From NCBI GenBank assembly GCA_035308025.1, contig DATGHL010000026.1, forward strand, positions 108,442 through 172,441: a stretch of 64,000 nt of DNA. The letters are read 5' to 3'. The position numbers and the translations under genes are program-made. The stretch comes from Candidatus Binataceae bacterium. Its GTDB lineage: Bacteria > Desulfobacterota > Binatia > Binatales > Binataceae. The stretch's first letter is position 1. Every line of letters begins with the position of its first letter. Shown here piece by piece: positions 25,226 through 33,981 of this stretch. Under the pieces are notes generated by a model that saw only the letters and a list, made by a program, of their open reading frames with translations, ran no database searches and was not told the origin of the DNA.

Positions 25226-27392
25226 AACCGATGATCTCCTCCAGCGCCGGCGCGGCCGCGATCGCGTGCGCGGCCAGCCGACCCGAAATAAAAGCTGATT
25301 CCACGCATCCGACGTTGAGTCCGCAACTCGTCCAATCCCCGGCAATAGTCAGATTGTCATAAGTATAGTCCAGTGGCGAAATGCGATACTCCGTACTGCC
25401 CGGCAGCGATAGTACATAGCGGTCCGACGGATTAACATTCGCGGTCCAGAATTGACTGGTAAAGCGCGCCGCCCCATGCTTACCGCTTCCTGCCGCGGTC
25501 TCCGCGGCATCGATCAACAGCTCCCAGCGAAACCCGCCGCTGGCATGAACCGCGTTCGGCAAAATATCGCCGCCATGACGGTTGAGCCAGCGCACGGCCT
25601 CCCGCCGCACTTGCGCGCTGGATGCTGACGCATAACTCGAATCTCTACGCCCGCGCGATTGCGCAGACTCGTGCATCGCGCCGCAGGAATAAACGATCGC
25701 GCGCGGCCGGCAAGGCCAGTCCTCCTGCACCGCCAGATGGCGCATGTCGGCCCACGTATCGAAGGGCTTGGCGTAACCGGACATCGTCGTCGGCAGCTCC
25801 TTCCATCCCAGCGTTTCCATATCTTCACGCAGCCATATTTGAAACGCCTGGGTCGGAATCGTTTTCACCCGCTGCACCATCGCCCGCCAGCGTTGATCAC
25901 GCGCGAGGATCGCCTTGCAGACGTGTGGGATCGCGCCAAGCCCGATCGCCAGCACGACCAGGTCGAAATCCTCGCCGACGCGCAGAGTTTTGCGCCCGGC
26001 GCGCGGCTCCTCCCAGTGCGATTCAAAGTCGCAACTCTCGGCGCGCAGCCGTTCGCCATCGCGCAATTGATCATAGTCGGGCCGCGACGGCCAGCAGGGC
26101 AGCCCGCGCCGATCGATCAGCGGCTGATACTCAAGGCCGTCTTTGATCTCAGCCTGAACGTCGAAGTCGAGCGTCGTCACGTGCGCCGCGCCGCGCGCAT
26201 CGTCACCAAGCTCCACCTTACGCAGGCGATGGAAAAATCTGAAATGGACACCGCGCTTTCTCAACACTTCGTAAAATGGCGCAAAGACCACGTCACCCAT
26301 CCCCGCCTGCATCTTCCACATCATCGCGCCGCGATAGGTGAAGAACATCCGCAGGCAAGCGCGCAACCCCAGTCCGGCGGCCATCCGCGGCCGCCGCGGA
26401 TGGCCATCTTCATAGGCCATCGCAAGATCGTACAGCCCGCGCATCATGTCGGAGTTGACCGAGTGTTGCGCGGCGCCGTTGAGCCGCAGCCACTCCCGCG
26501 TGTCGTAGTCATTGAGGGCGTCAAAGCCGCGCGGATCGTTGAGCAGATTGAAGCGCAGCACGCCGCGCTGAAAGGCGAGCAGCAGATCGATCACTTCCCA
26601 CACCGGCCGAAGGTCGGGATCGGATTCGGCGATCGCGTTGAACTGCCGATGCAGACTCTCGGCCATCGCTTCGATCAGTGCGAGCAGGCCGTCCGGCAAC
26701 GTAATCGACGCCGTTTTGAAGATGAGCTCGATAAAGCGCGCGGCGCTGATCAGCCCGGTCACCGTGGTTAGTGCACCATACTTCAATAATCGCGGAAGGA
26801 TTGCGCCAAGGTCATCATAGAGGCCGCGAGCAGCCGGCGATTCGCTGGACGACGTCGCGCCGCTATCAGACTCACCGGCGTCGTCTGCCGTCGGCGCGCT
26901 GCCCAGCAGCGTCTGCATCAGCATCGCCGTGCGCACCATATAGCTCGCGAGCGTAAACGGGTTGTAGCCGCTAAGAGGATCGCCCGGCAGGCCGTCGCCC
27001 GGAGGGAAGTGCACCGACCAACTGCGACCGCGTTCGCCGGAGTGCGCGCCGCCGACGCCGATGAACGGCTCGGCGACGAAGGCGTCGCGCCAGTCCGCCA
27101 TCGGATGAGTGCGCGGATCGCGCCCCAACTCCGCGTAGCATTCGCGCAGCAGGCGAAAGGCATTCTCGTAAAAGCCCATCCAGAGATGCAGCCCGTGCTC
27201 CTCGATACGGTTGGCGACGCCGCGGCCCGAAGCGCCCTTGCCCCCGAGCCGCCACCCCAGTTGATACACAGTCACGTGATACTTGCCGCGATGCTGCGGG
27301 CGGCTCAGCTCAAACGCCGCGGCAATCCCGCCGCAGCCGCCGCCCACGACCGCGACTTCGATTGGGCGCTGATCACGCGCACGCTTTTTCAT
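25212..27392 (-). CDS. Large FAD-dependent oxidoreductase, phytoene-desaturase/amine-oxidase-like
   Basis: A 726-residue flavoprotein. An N-terminal FAD motif GxGxxG reads VAVVGGGCGGIAAAFELSR, then YQLGWRLGGKGASGRG, and EEHGLHLWMGFYENAFRLL, which resembles the substrate-side loop of desaturases. The C-terminal FAD motif is NLTIAGDWTSCGLNVGCVES. The order fits phytoene-desaturase, hydroxysqualene-dehydroxylase and related enzymes, but at 726 residues it is longer than the usual 420-520, with an internal helical insertion around residues 180-330. In this context (polyprenyl synthase downstream) it probably oxidises, desaturates or reduces an isoprenoid chain at the membrane. It starts with ATG 27392 and lies first in a three-gene minus-strand group. 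Confidence 0.82.
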   Translation of the reverse strand: MKKRARDQRPIEVAVVGGGCGGIAAAFELSRPQHRGKYHVTVYQLGWRLGGKGASGRGVANRIEEHGLHLWMGFYENAFRLLRECYAELGRDPRTHPMADWRDAFVAEPFIGVGGAHSGERGRSWSVHFPPGDGLPGDPLSGYNPFTLASYMVRTAMLMQTLLGSAPTADDAGESDSGATSSSESPAARGLYDDLGAILPRLLKYGALTTVTGLISAARFIELIFKTASITLPDGLLALIEAMAESLHRQFNAIAESDPDLRPVWEVIDLLLAFQRGVLRFNLLNDPRGFDALNDYDTREWLRLNGAAQHSVNSDMMRGLYDLAMAYEDGHPRRPRMAAGLGLRACLRMFFTYRGAMMWKMQAGMGDVVFAPFYEVLRKRGVHFRFFHRLRKVELGDDARGAAHVTTLDFDVQAEIKDGLEYQPLIDRRGLPCWPSRPDYDQLRDGERLRAESCDFESHWEEPRAGRKTLRVGEDFDLVVLAIGLGAIPHVCKAILARDQRWRAMVQRVKTIPTQAFQIWLREDMETLGWKELPTTMSGYAKPFDTWADMRHLAVQEDWPCRPRAIVYSCGAMHESAQSRGRRDSSYASASSAQVRREAVRWLNRHGGDILPNAVHASGGFRWELLIDAAETAAGSGKHGAARFTSQFWTANVNPSDRYVLSLPGSTEYRISPLDYTYDNLTIAGDWTSCGLNVGCVESAFISGRLAAHAIAAAPALEEIIGYDHP

Positions 27393-27544
27393 TTTCGGGC
27401 GTTGTCAAGACACGTGCGCGTCATGCGCCAATCGGATGCTGGTAGCATGGCGCAGACCTCGCGGCCAGCCCTCCATACGCATCAAGAACAGCTCCTCCAC
27501 GTGCTCGCTTGCAGCGCAAGGCGCATACGGCGTATCTTCGCTAC

Positions 27545-28030
27545 GTGCCGACCTTCACCAAGATCCTCGCACCCACCGATTTTTCCGACGACTCGAAATT
27601 GGCGCTCACCTATGCGATCGAACTGGCGCTGAGGTTCAGCGCCGAGATCATCGTGATGCACGTCGATCAACCGCTATCGCCGGTGATGATCGGCGACCTC
27701 AGCCCGGGGCTCGACATGGGCACCGTCAACCGGATCGCGGAAGAGCAGCGTCTGATGGCGTTGAAGGAACTCGATCAGGTGACCGCGCGCTTGCGCGAGA
27801 CCGGGGTCAAGGCGCGCAGCCTCATGCGCGTCGGCGCGCCCTTCCTCGAAATCATCAGCGGCGCGCAGAGCGAAGGCGCCGACTTGATCGTGATGGGCAC
27901 GCACGGACGCACCGGCCTGGTGCACGTTCTGATGGGCAGCGTCGCCGAGCGCGTGGTTAACAAAGCGCACTGCCCGGTGCTGACGATTCGCCATCCCGAC
28001 CGCAAGTTCAAGCATCCACTCGACAAGTAA
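27545..28030 (+). CDS. Universal stress protein (UspA family)
   Basis: A UspA-like protein of about 161 residues. It opens with FTKILAPTDFSDDSKLALTY, with the ATP-contacting Asp, and carries the full nucleotide-binding pattern G-2x-G-9x-G-S in GTHGRTGLVHVLMGS, so it is of the ATP-binding type. HCPVLTIRHP closes the fold. Such proteins bind ATP and help survival under stress. The start is uncertain: GTG at 27545 starts at the conserved sequence, while a TTG at 27509 would add 12 residues; neither has an obvious ribosome site. It is convergent with the enoyl-CoA hydratase gene 17 bases away. Confidence 0.85.
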   Translation: MPTFTKILAPTDFSDDSKLALTYAIELALRFSAEIIVMHVDQPLSPVMIGDLSPGLDMGTVNRIAEEQRLMALKELDQVTARLRETGVKARSLMRVGAPFLEIISGAQSEGADLIVMGTHGRTGLVHVLMGSVAERVVNKAHCPVLTIRHPDRKFKHPLDK

Positions 28031-28047
28031 TCACCCAGGTCGGGCGC

Positions 28048-28869
28048 TTACTTTCCGGTGAAGCGCGGCGTGCGCTTCTCCATGTAGGCCTTGATGCCCT
28101 CCTTGAAATCTTCCGAATGCAGCATCTCCACCGCGGCTTGATCGTCATCCGTCGTCGCGGTCGCCAAATCGGTAAAGAGATGGCCATAGATCAGCCGTTT
28201 GACCTTCGAGACGCCCAGCGGTGTGCATTGAGTCGCGATCTGACTGGCCAGCGCGCGCGCCGCCGGCATCAATTCCGCGTCAGCGACCACCTTATTGATT
28301 AGCCCCATCTGACGCCCTTCGGCAGCGTCGATTAGGCGTCCGGTGACCGCCAGGTCCATCGCGTTCGCGATCCCAACGATGCGTGGCAGCATCCACGACG
28401 CGCCGAACTCAATCGCGAGGCCGCGCTGCGTGAAAATCAGTCCCATCCGCGCTTTATCGGAAGCGACCCGCAGGTCGCAGTAGAGCGAATTCGCAAAGCC
28501 CATCCCCACCGCAGCGCCATTGATCGCGCCGATGACCGGCTTCTTCAACGCCATCATCCACGAGAAGCGTCCGCGGAAATTGGGATCCAGATCCTCGGTG
28601 CCGGCGAGCGGCCGCCCCACTCCCGCAAGTTGATCGGTGTTGCCCTGCGCCAGACTGTTGAGGTTTTCCATATCGGCGCCCGCACAAAACGCCCGGCCCG
28701 CACCGGTCAGGATGATCGCGCCGATCGCCGGGTCCGCGTCCGCATCGAGCATCGCGGTCCGCGCCTCGGCACCCATGCGCATCGTCCAGGCATTCAAGCG
28801 CTCCGGCCGGTTGTAACTCACGACCGCCACGCGATCCGACTTTTCGTAAATGATCTCTTTGAATTCCAT
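28048..28869 (-). CDS. Enoyl-CoA hydratase/isomerase family protein
   Basis: A 273-residue crotonase-fold protein. Visible elements are YNRPERLNAWTMRM, the CoA-binding AGRAFCAGADMENL, the oxyanion-hole AINGAAVGMGFANSLYCDL, and GLAIEFGASWMLPRIVG with an acidic residue at the second catalytic position. The first catalytic Glu position is less clear, so hydratase versus isomerase or another crotonase reaction is open. The ATG at 28869 is chosen because GGAGG lies eight bases upstream; the frame extends two codons further to a TTG. The protein probably serves acyl-CoA degradation, perhaps with CoA-transferase products. It is divergent from the MFS transporter. Confidence 0.9.
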   Translation of the reverse strand: MEFKEIIYEKSDRVAVVSYNRPERLNAWTMRMGAEARTAMLDADADPAIGAIILTGAGRAFCAGADMENLNSLAQGNTDQLAGVGRPLAGTEDLDPNFRGRFSWMMALKKPVIGAINGAAVGMGFANSLYCDLRVASDKARMGLIFTQRGLAIEFGASWMLPRIVGIANAMDLAVTGRLIDAAEGRQMGLINKVVADAELMPAARALASQIATQCTPLGVSKVKRLIYGHLFTDLATATTDDDQAAVEMLHSEDFKEGIKAYMEKRTPRFTGK

Positions 28870-29052
28870 CAGCAAATCCTCCCGGGTCCCGACGCCTTCT
28901 AATCAAAGCATTCGGCGGCGCGAGCCGCCAGCGCTGCGACTGTTCCTAGCGCCGCCGGATGCGTAATATGCAAACTTCGCGCACGGCGAGCGGCGAATTG
29001 TCCTACCGGCTAATCCCGGCGGCTGCGCCAGCCCGATCTCGTGCGTCACTTG

Positions 29053-30501
29053 ATGAACGTCACCCGACTCTCGCCATCAGCCGCCAACATCGTCGTTCCT
29101 ACCATCGTCGGCTGCGCGCTCTTTATGCAGACGCTCGATTCGACCGTGATCGCGACGGCGCTGCCGGTTATCGCGCGCTCGATGGGCCAGAACCCCATTC
29201 GCCTAAACCTTGCCATCACCTCGTATCTGCTCAGCCTTGCGGTCTTCATTCCAATCAGCGGATGGGTGGCGGATCGCTTCGGCGCGCGCACGGTGTTTCG
29301 CGCGGCGATTGCAGTGTTCACTCTGGGTTCGATCTTTTGCGGCCTCTCCTCAACCTTGATGGAGCTCGTTCTCGCCCGCGTGCTGCAGGGCTTTGGCGGC
29401 GCCATGATGGTGCCCGTCGGCCGCCTCGTCGTCCTGCGCATCGTGCCGAAATCCGGGCTCGTCGACGCGATGTCATGGCTCACCATCCCGGCAGTGCTCG
29501 GGCCGGTCTTCGGACCGCCGGTCGGCGGCTTCATCGTGACTTACAGTTCCTGGCGCTGGATTTTTTTCATGAATGTGCCGATCGCGATCATGGGCGTCAT
29601 TCTCGTGACGCTCTATATCCCGGACATCAGAGAGGACGAAGCCGTCCCGCTCGATTTTCGCGGCTTCGTCCTGACCGGATTGGGGCTCGCCGGGCTGGTC
29701 TTCGGCTTCGAGACGATCGGGCGCGGGATGCTGCCGGCCGGCCTGGTGACGGCGGTGATGACGATCGGCGGTCTATGCGCGGCGCTCTATTTTCTACATT
29801 CGCGCCGAATCACTAATCCGATAGTCGATCTGAAACTGATGCGCATCCACACCTTCGCCGCCTCAGTGCTGGGCGGCGGTCTCGCCCGGATGGGCATCGG
29901 CGCGCTGCCATTCCTGCTCGCGATGCTGCTGCAAATCGTCTTCGGGCTCACGCCCTTTGCCTCGGGCCTGATCACCTTCACCAGCGCCGTCGGCGCGCTG
30001 ACGATGAAGTTCACCGTCAGCCCGATTGTTCGCCGCTTCGGTTTCCGATCGGTGTTGATCGGCAACGGCGTCATCAGCGGATTGCTCCTCGTCAGCTACG
30101 CCGCCTTCCGGCCAGGCTTTCCGACCACTCTCATGATCGCAACTCTGCTCGCGGGCGGCTTCTTCCGCTCGTTGCAGTTCACCGCGCTCAACACCGTCGC
30201 CTACGCCGATATCACGCTGCCGCTGATGAGCGGGGCGAGCACGCTCTCGAGTATGGCCCAGCAGCTTTTCTTGAGTCTCGGCGTCACTGTCGCCGCGCTG
30301 ACCCTGCATGTGAGCCTGGCGTTCCGCGGCGCTTCGACCCTGTCGGCCAACGATTTCGCTGCGGCGTTCGTAGTAATCGGGATCCTGTCGCTGGCCTCGA
30401 CCCTGTTCTTCGTCCCGCTCGAATATCACGCCGGCGCCGAGGTCAGCGGCCATCAGCCTGCCCCGGCGCTCGCCGACGACGTGATCGCTCAAGCCGACTG
30501 A
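29053..30501 (+). CDS. MFS transporter, DHA2 (EmrB/QacA) type
   Basis: A 482-residue permease with about 14 membrane segments. It opens with a typical FMQTLDSTVIATALPVIARS helix, the hallmark of DHA2 drug:proton antiporters. The loop motif GWVADRFGARTVFRAA (motif A, G-x-x-x-D-R-x-G-R-r) and the antiporter motif C-like GPVFGPPVGGFIVTYSSWRW are present. It exports drugs, toxic intermediates or lipophilic products with proton exchange; the substrate is unknown. Two starts are possible: GTG 29041 and ATG 29053. The latter is chosen as the standard codon. No TetR/MarR regulator is adjacent, and no partner membrane-fusion gene is seen. Confidence 0.88.
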   Translation: MNVTRLSPSAANIVVPTIVGCALFMQTLDSTVIATALPVIARSMGQNPIRLNLAITSYLLSLAVFIPISGWVADRFGARTVFRAAIAVFTLGSIFCGLSSTLMELVLARVLQGFGGAMMVPVGRLVVLRIVPKSGLVDAMSWLTIPAVLGPVFGPPVGGFIVTYSSWRWIFFMNVPIAIMGVILVTLYIPDIREDEAVPLDFRGFVLTGLGLAGLVFGFETIGRGMLPAGLVTAVMTIGGLCAALYFLHSRRITNPIVDLKLMRIHTFAASVLGGGLARMGIGALPFLLAMLLQIVFGLTPFASGLITFTSAVGALTMKFTVSPIVRRFGFRSVLIGNGVISGLLLVSYAAFRPGFPTTLMIATLLAGGFFRSLQFTALNTVAYADITLPLMSGASTLSSMAQQLFLSLGVTVAALTLHVSLAFRGASTLSANDFAAAFVVIGILSLASTLFFVPLEYHAGAEVSGHQPAPALADDVIAQAD

Positions 30502-30576
30502 TGACGCACCCGCCGCTTGCGAAACCTGCAACCCTGTTTGAGACTATGCTGATGTCGGCGACGGGAGCTAAGCTGA

Positions 30577-31794
30577 ATGGATAATGGCAACGTACTTTCC
30601 GGGATTCGCGTAATCGACTGCGGCACCTACGTCGCCGGCCCGGCGGCCGCAACCGTGATGTCGGACTTCGGCGCCGACGTCGTCAAAATTGAGCGCCCCG
30701 GCGGCGGCGATCTCTTCAGGCTGTTCTCGCGTCTGCCCGGCAACGCCACCGCCGAGCTCGACTGGTGCTGGACCTTGACCAGCCGCAACAAGCGCAGCGT
30801 CGCGATCGATTTCGCCAATCCCGCCGGTCGCGACGCGATCCTTCGCCTGGTCAAAACCTCGGACGTCTTCGTGACCAATTACCAGCGTCAGTTACTGCGC
30901 AAATTCTCACTGAATTACGATGACCTCAGCACCGTCAATCCCCGGCTCATCTATGCGCATCTCACCGGCTACGGCGACGCCGGCGACGATTGCGACGATC
31001 CGAGCTTCGACGCCCTCGCCTACTGGGCGCGCTCCGGCCTGATGCGCACCGTGACCGGTCTCGACGGCACCCCTGGCTCCCCTCGTCCCGGGATGGGCGA
31101 TCATCCCACCGCGATGTCATTGTTCGCCGCGGTGATGCTCGGGCTCTACCGCCGCGAACGCACCGGCAAGGGAATGCGCGTCACGACCTCGCTGATGGCG
31201 AGCGGGGCCTGGGCCAACGGCTGCGACATCCAGGCGAAGCTGTGCGACGCGGTTTTCCCTGAGCGCGGCGCCGACAAGCATCCGCCGAATCCGCTCGCAG
31301 CAGTTTACTTGAGCCGCGACCAAAAGATGTTTCTGCTGGTTCTCATCGATCCGGACAATGAATTCCCGCGGCTGTGTGGCGACGTCTTCGGTCAGCCGGA
31401 ACTCGCCACCAGCGAACTCTTTTCCACCAACTCGGCGCGCGGCGAGAATGCCGCGTCGCTCTACGCCATCCTGCAAGCGCAATTCGAGGCTCGCGACCTT
31501 GCCGAATGGCGAGCAGTTTTCAAGCAATTCGATATCAAGTGGTCCGCGCTGCCGACGCGCGACGAAGCGGTCGCCGATCCGCAGATGCGCGCCTCGGGCG
31601 CGATCGTCAAGATGCAAGGCGGAAAGCTGGAAACCGTCAACAGCCCAGTCTTCATTTCCGGCGTTGAGAAGCAAACACCTCGGATGGCCCCGGCGCTCGG
31701 AGAACATACGCGCGAGGTCCTGCACGAGCTCGGCTACGCCGACCCCGAAATCGACTCGATGATCAAATCCGGCGCCGTCACCGCAACGCCCTGA
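30577..31794 (+). CDS. CaiB/BaiF-family CoA-transferase 5
   Basis: A 405-residue class III CoA-transferase, separate from the other four by 18 kb. It contains IRVIDCGTYVAGPAAATVMS, DFGADVVKIERPGGGDL, LTSRNKRSVAIDFANPAGR and HLTGYGDAGDDCDDPSFDAL. The probable catalytic aspartate is in GMGDHPTAMSLFAAVML (about residue 170). The short internal GDDCDD loop differs from the other four. It follows the MFS transporter by 75 bases and ends 55 bases before the convergent BrnTA operon. The substrate is unknown; it is likely part of another acid-degradation route. Confidence 0.9.
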   Translation: MDNGNVLSGIRVIDCGTYVAGPAAATVMSDFGADVVKIERPGGGDLFRLFSRLPGNATAELDWCWTLTSRNKRSVAIDFANPAGRDAILRLVKTSDVFVTNYQRQLLRKFSLNYDDLSTVNPRLIYAHLTGYGDAGDDCDDPSFDALAYWARSGLMRTVTGLDGTPGSPRPGMGDHPTAMSLFAAVMLGLYRRERTGKGMRVTTSLMASGAWANGCDIQAKLCDAVFPERGADKHPPNPLAAVYLSRDQKMFLLVLIDPDNEFPRLCGDVFGQPELATSELFSTNSARGENAASLYAILQAQFEARDLAEWRAVFKQFDIKWSALPTRDEAVADPQMRASGAIVKMQGGKLETVNSPVFISGVEKQTPRMAPALGEHTREVLHELGYADPEIDSMIKSGAVTATP

Positions 31795-31849
31795 GCCGCA
31801 CAAAGCTCGCCATACGCGGCGCGGCATTATAAAAGAGGCGCCTCCACGA

Positions 31850-32152
31850 CTACCTTGAGCGCTGTGGCATGTGTTGCCGCAGCACTTCATTAATACGTGT
31901 CTGCCAGCCTTTACCCGCGCGGCGGTAGGCTGCCAGCACGTCTGCGTCCATTCGGAGCGTCTGATTGACCTTCTTGTCCGGCTTTAGCGGTCTGCCGCGA
32001 CCTCGACGCATCAACTCCTGCGTCGCCTTTGCGCCAATAAATTCCGGGAGAATTTTTGCCGCTGGCCGCGCCCTCGCGAAATCTTCTTGAGTCCATTCCG
32101 GATTGTCTTCGTCGGGGCGCGAGGCCCGATTATCCGGGATCTTTTTTGCCAT
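31850..32152 (-). CDS. brnA: BrnA-type antitoxin
   Basis: A 100-residue BrnA antitoxin. The C-terminal ribbon-helix-helix region is visible in KVNQTLRMDADVLAAYRRAG followed by WQTRINEVLRQHM. The N-terminal half (DNPEWTQEDFARARPAAKIL) carries the conserved W-T-x-e-D-f-x-x-A-x-P segment that masks the toxin. It binds BrnT and, with it, represses the operon. It overlaps brnT by 23 bases, as usual with the toxin gene first. A small GAGGCGCCTC palindrome at 31835-31844, followed on the minus strand by TTTT, may be a weak terminator. Confidence 0.93.
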   Translation of the reverse strand: MAKKIPDNRASRPDEDNPEWTQEDFARARPAAKILPEFIGAKATQELMRRGRGRPLKPDKKVNQTLRMDADVLAAYRRAGKGWQTRINEVLRQHMPQRSR

Positions 32153-32405
32153 ATCGCCTTACCTCTCGCGTGTTTGCCCGCCGGAAGCTGATCACATGCA
32201 AATCCTCGCCGCGGGGCGTCACAACTGCCGCATGTAATCGCCCAGCAAGACGGGCCATTACGCGCAAGCGGGTCTCGCCGTAATCGCGACGCGTATCCTC
32301 TGCCACAATTGCCGTGTCCCAATCGAGCTCAGTCACCCGCTCGAATGACAGCCCACGCTCGGCAATGTTCCGGGCGTTCTTGGCTGAATCGAACGTGATC
32401 CGCAT
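32130..32405 (-). CDS. brnT: BrnT-type ribonuclease toxin
   Basis: A 91-residue BrnT toxin of the RelE-like fold. It starts ITFDSAKNARNIAERGLSFE (the family W/F-D-x-x-K-x-x-x-N-x-x-K-H-g-v-s-F pattern) and continues DWDTAIVAEDTRRDYGETR, then LHVISFRRANTREVRRYG, which holds the conserved R-x-A-x-x-x-E-x-x-x-Y end. BrnT cleaves mRNA in the ribosome-free state and stops growth until BrnA is replenished. It starts with ATG 32405. Catalytic and binding residues appear intact, so the module is probably active. Confidence 0.93.
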   Translation of the reverse strand: MRITFDSAKNARNIAERGLSFERVTELDWDTAIVAEDTRRDYGETRLRVMARLAGRLHAAVVTPRGEDLHVISFRRANTREVRRYGKKDPG

Positions 32406-32414
32406 GCAATTTAT

Positions 32415-32436
32415 CGCTACAGCATAAATTATAGCG
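32415..32436 (-). promoter_or_regulatory. Putative brnTA promoter and operator
   Basis: On the minus strand a TATAAT (plus-strand positions 32428-32433) lies about 22 bases before the brnT ATG. It is enclosed by an inverted repeat, arms CGCTACA (32415-32421) and TATAGCG (32430-32436), with one mismatch. BrnA is known to autorepress by binding palindromes near its promoter, so this fits an operator. No good -35 was found. Confidence 0.5.
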
Positions 32437-32531
32437 GAGCCAAGAATTATTTGCTGAAAAAACCTCTTCGGGATGCTTAACAGCCGCTCGACAGGTCATC
32501 CGCTCATCCTCAACGTGCTGCGCTGCGAGTT

Positions 32532-32972
32532 CTACTTGCGGCTGGTGAAGCGATGGTCGAGGCGCGTGACGATCGCGCCGTCCTGATTGGTCAAGGTCGA
32601 GCGGATCACCGTAAAGACCATCACGCCGCTGCGCCCGGTCTTTTCATAGATTTCCGTGACTGCGGATGAGATCGTGATCGTATCCTCGGCCCGGATCGGC
32701 GCGAGGAATTCCAGCTCCATCGAGGCCAGCAGCCGCCGCTCACTGGGCGGTAGATGATCGAAGATGTCTTCAGCGGCGCGAAAACTGCCCGAGACCGACA
32801 GCGGCGCGACGATCACACCATACGGTCCGCGCCGGGCAAACTCCGCGTCGAGATGGAGCGGATTGGTCTCGCCGACCGCCGCGCAGAAGTCCGCGATCAT
32901 CTCGGCGGTCACTCGCACCGGTGCGCTCGCCGCGAAAACCTTCCCAATCAGCTCGCTTGCGAAATCCGCCAT
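32532..32972 (-). CDS. MaoC/FAS1-like hot-dog dehydratase
   Basis: A 146-residue single hot-dog-fold protein. Its VTAEMIADFCAAVGETNPLH matches the FAS1-like dehydratase N-terminal part (f-c-x-A-v-G-D/e-x-N-P-x-H), where Asp and His are the catalytic pair in (R)-hydratases. Here the Asp equivalent is Glu (GETNPLH) and the His is present. The second half is LASMELEFLAPIRAEDTITI and VFTVIRSTLTNQDG. It probably hydrates or dehydrates an acyl-CoA, or serves as one subunit of a heterodimer; no partner is adjacent. The ATG at 32972 starts right at the fold; a TTG at 32996 would add eight residues. Neither has a strong ribosome site. Confidence 0.78.
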   Translation of the reverse strand: MADFASELIGKVFAASAPVRVTAEMIADFCAAVGETNPLHLDAEFARRGPYGVIVAPLSVSGSFRAAEDIFDHLPPSERRLLASMELEFLAPIRAEDTITISSAVTEIYEKTGRSGVMVFTVIRSTLTNQDGAIVTRLDHRFTSRK

Positions 32973-33090
32973 CTCCAAATCTATGCGACCGCGCAATTGC
33001 GATCAGCGATTATTGATTCCTTGACGGGAACCGGCGCTTGAGCGCAGCCTTGATCACAATTCAGCCGCGCCCGCGAAGGAGCATACCATC

Positions 33091-33966
33091 ATGGCTGCAA
33101 GCGCAAACAATCGCTACGAGATCGACATTACCGACGTCGAATATCTGCGGCACAACGGCAAGCCCCTACTCGCGCGCCTGTTCAAACCGCGCGGCGCCGG
33201 TCCGTTCCCGATCATCGTCGAGGTCCATGGCGGCGCCTGGTGCCTGATGGATCGCACGCACGATGCCGCGGTCAACGAACCGCTCGCGCGCAGCGGCGTC
33301 ATCGTTGTCGCGCTGGATTTCCGGATGCCGCCCGAGGCGATGTATCCGGCCTCCATGGCGGACATCAATTACGGTATCCGGTGGGTCAAAAGCCATGCGG
33401 CCTCGATGGGTGGAAGTCCGGCGCGAGTCGGCGTGATGGGCAGTTCGAGCGGCGGCCATCAGGCGATGCTCGCGGCGATGCGCCCGCGCGATACGCGCTA
33501 TGCGTCGATCCCGCTCAACACGGAGGGTCCGCAACCTGACGCCACCGTGAATTGCGTTGTGATGCTCTGGCCGGTGATCGACCCACTCGGCCGTTACCAG
33601 TACGCCAAACAACTGAAAGCCGCGGCCGAGCCTGCTCCGCAGTTCGTCGATCTCGTGCTCCCTCTCCATGACAAATATTGGCGGAGCGAAGCCGAGATGG
33701 CCGAGGGCAATCCGACCCGAGCGCTTGAGCGTGGCGAGCCGGCCGAGTTCCCGCCTGCACTCTACGTCCAGGGCTTACTCGATCAGGCGCATCCGCGGCC
33801 GCACCTCGAGCGCTTTGTCGCGGAGTATCGGAAAGCCGGCGGACATCTCGAACTCGCGATGTTTGAGGGTGAGGCCGAGGGCTTCATCGTCCGCCGCCCC
33901 GAAGCGCCCGAATCGATCCGCGCGATCGCAACAATCATCGATTTCGTCCACGCGCAAAACTGCTAA
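33091..33966 (+). CDS. Alpha/beta hydrolase, esterase/lipase-like, with altered catalytic His
   Basis: A 291-residue protein of the hormone-sensitive-lipase/BD-FAE type. The oxyanion-hole HGGAW begins at His46, the nucleophile motif GSSSG has Ser119, and the likely acid is Asp231 in GLLDQAHP. The catalytic His normally occurs in an H-G-f context; here the corresponding segment is FEGEAEGFIV, with Glu263 in the His place. The enzyme may therefore be inactive or use another residue. The ATG lies behind a GAAGGAG ribosome site. A CMD-family gene follows after 15 bases. The likely function is an esterase-like step on a small ester, unproven. Confidence 0.82.
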   Translation: MAASANNRYEIDITDVEYLRHNGKPLLARLFKPRGAGPFPIIVEVHGGAWCLMDRTHDAAVNEPLARSGVIVVALDFRMPPEAMYPASMADINYGIRWVKSHAASMGGSPARVGVMGSSSGGHQAMLAAMRPRDTRYASIPLNTEGPQPDATVNCVVMLWPVIDPLGRYQYAKQLKAAAEPAPQFVDLVLPLHDKYWRSEAEMAEGNPTRALERGEPAEFPPALYVQGLLDQAHPRPHLERFVAEYRKAGGHLELAMFEGEAEGFIVRRPEAPESIRAIATIIDFVHAQNC

Positions 33967-33981
33967 AGGAGATCTCTTCGC

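Noticed and set aside
25659..26771. A 370-codon plus-strand frame
   Set aside because: It is antisense to the FAD oxidoreductase, which has both FAD motifs.
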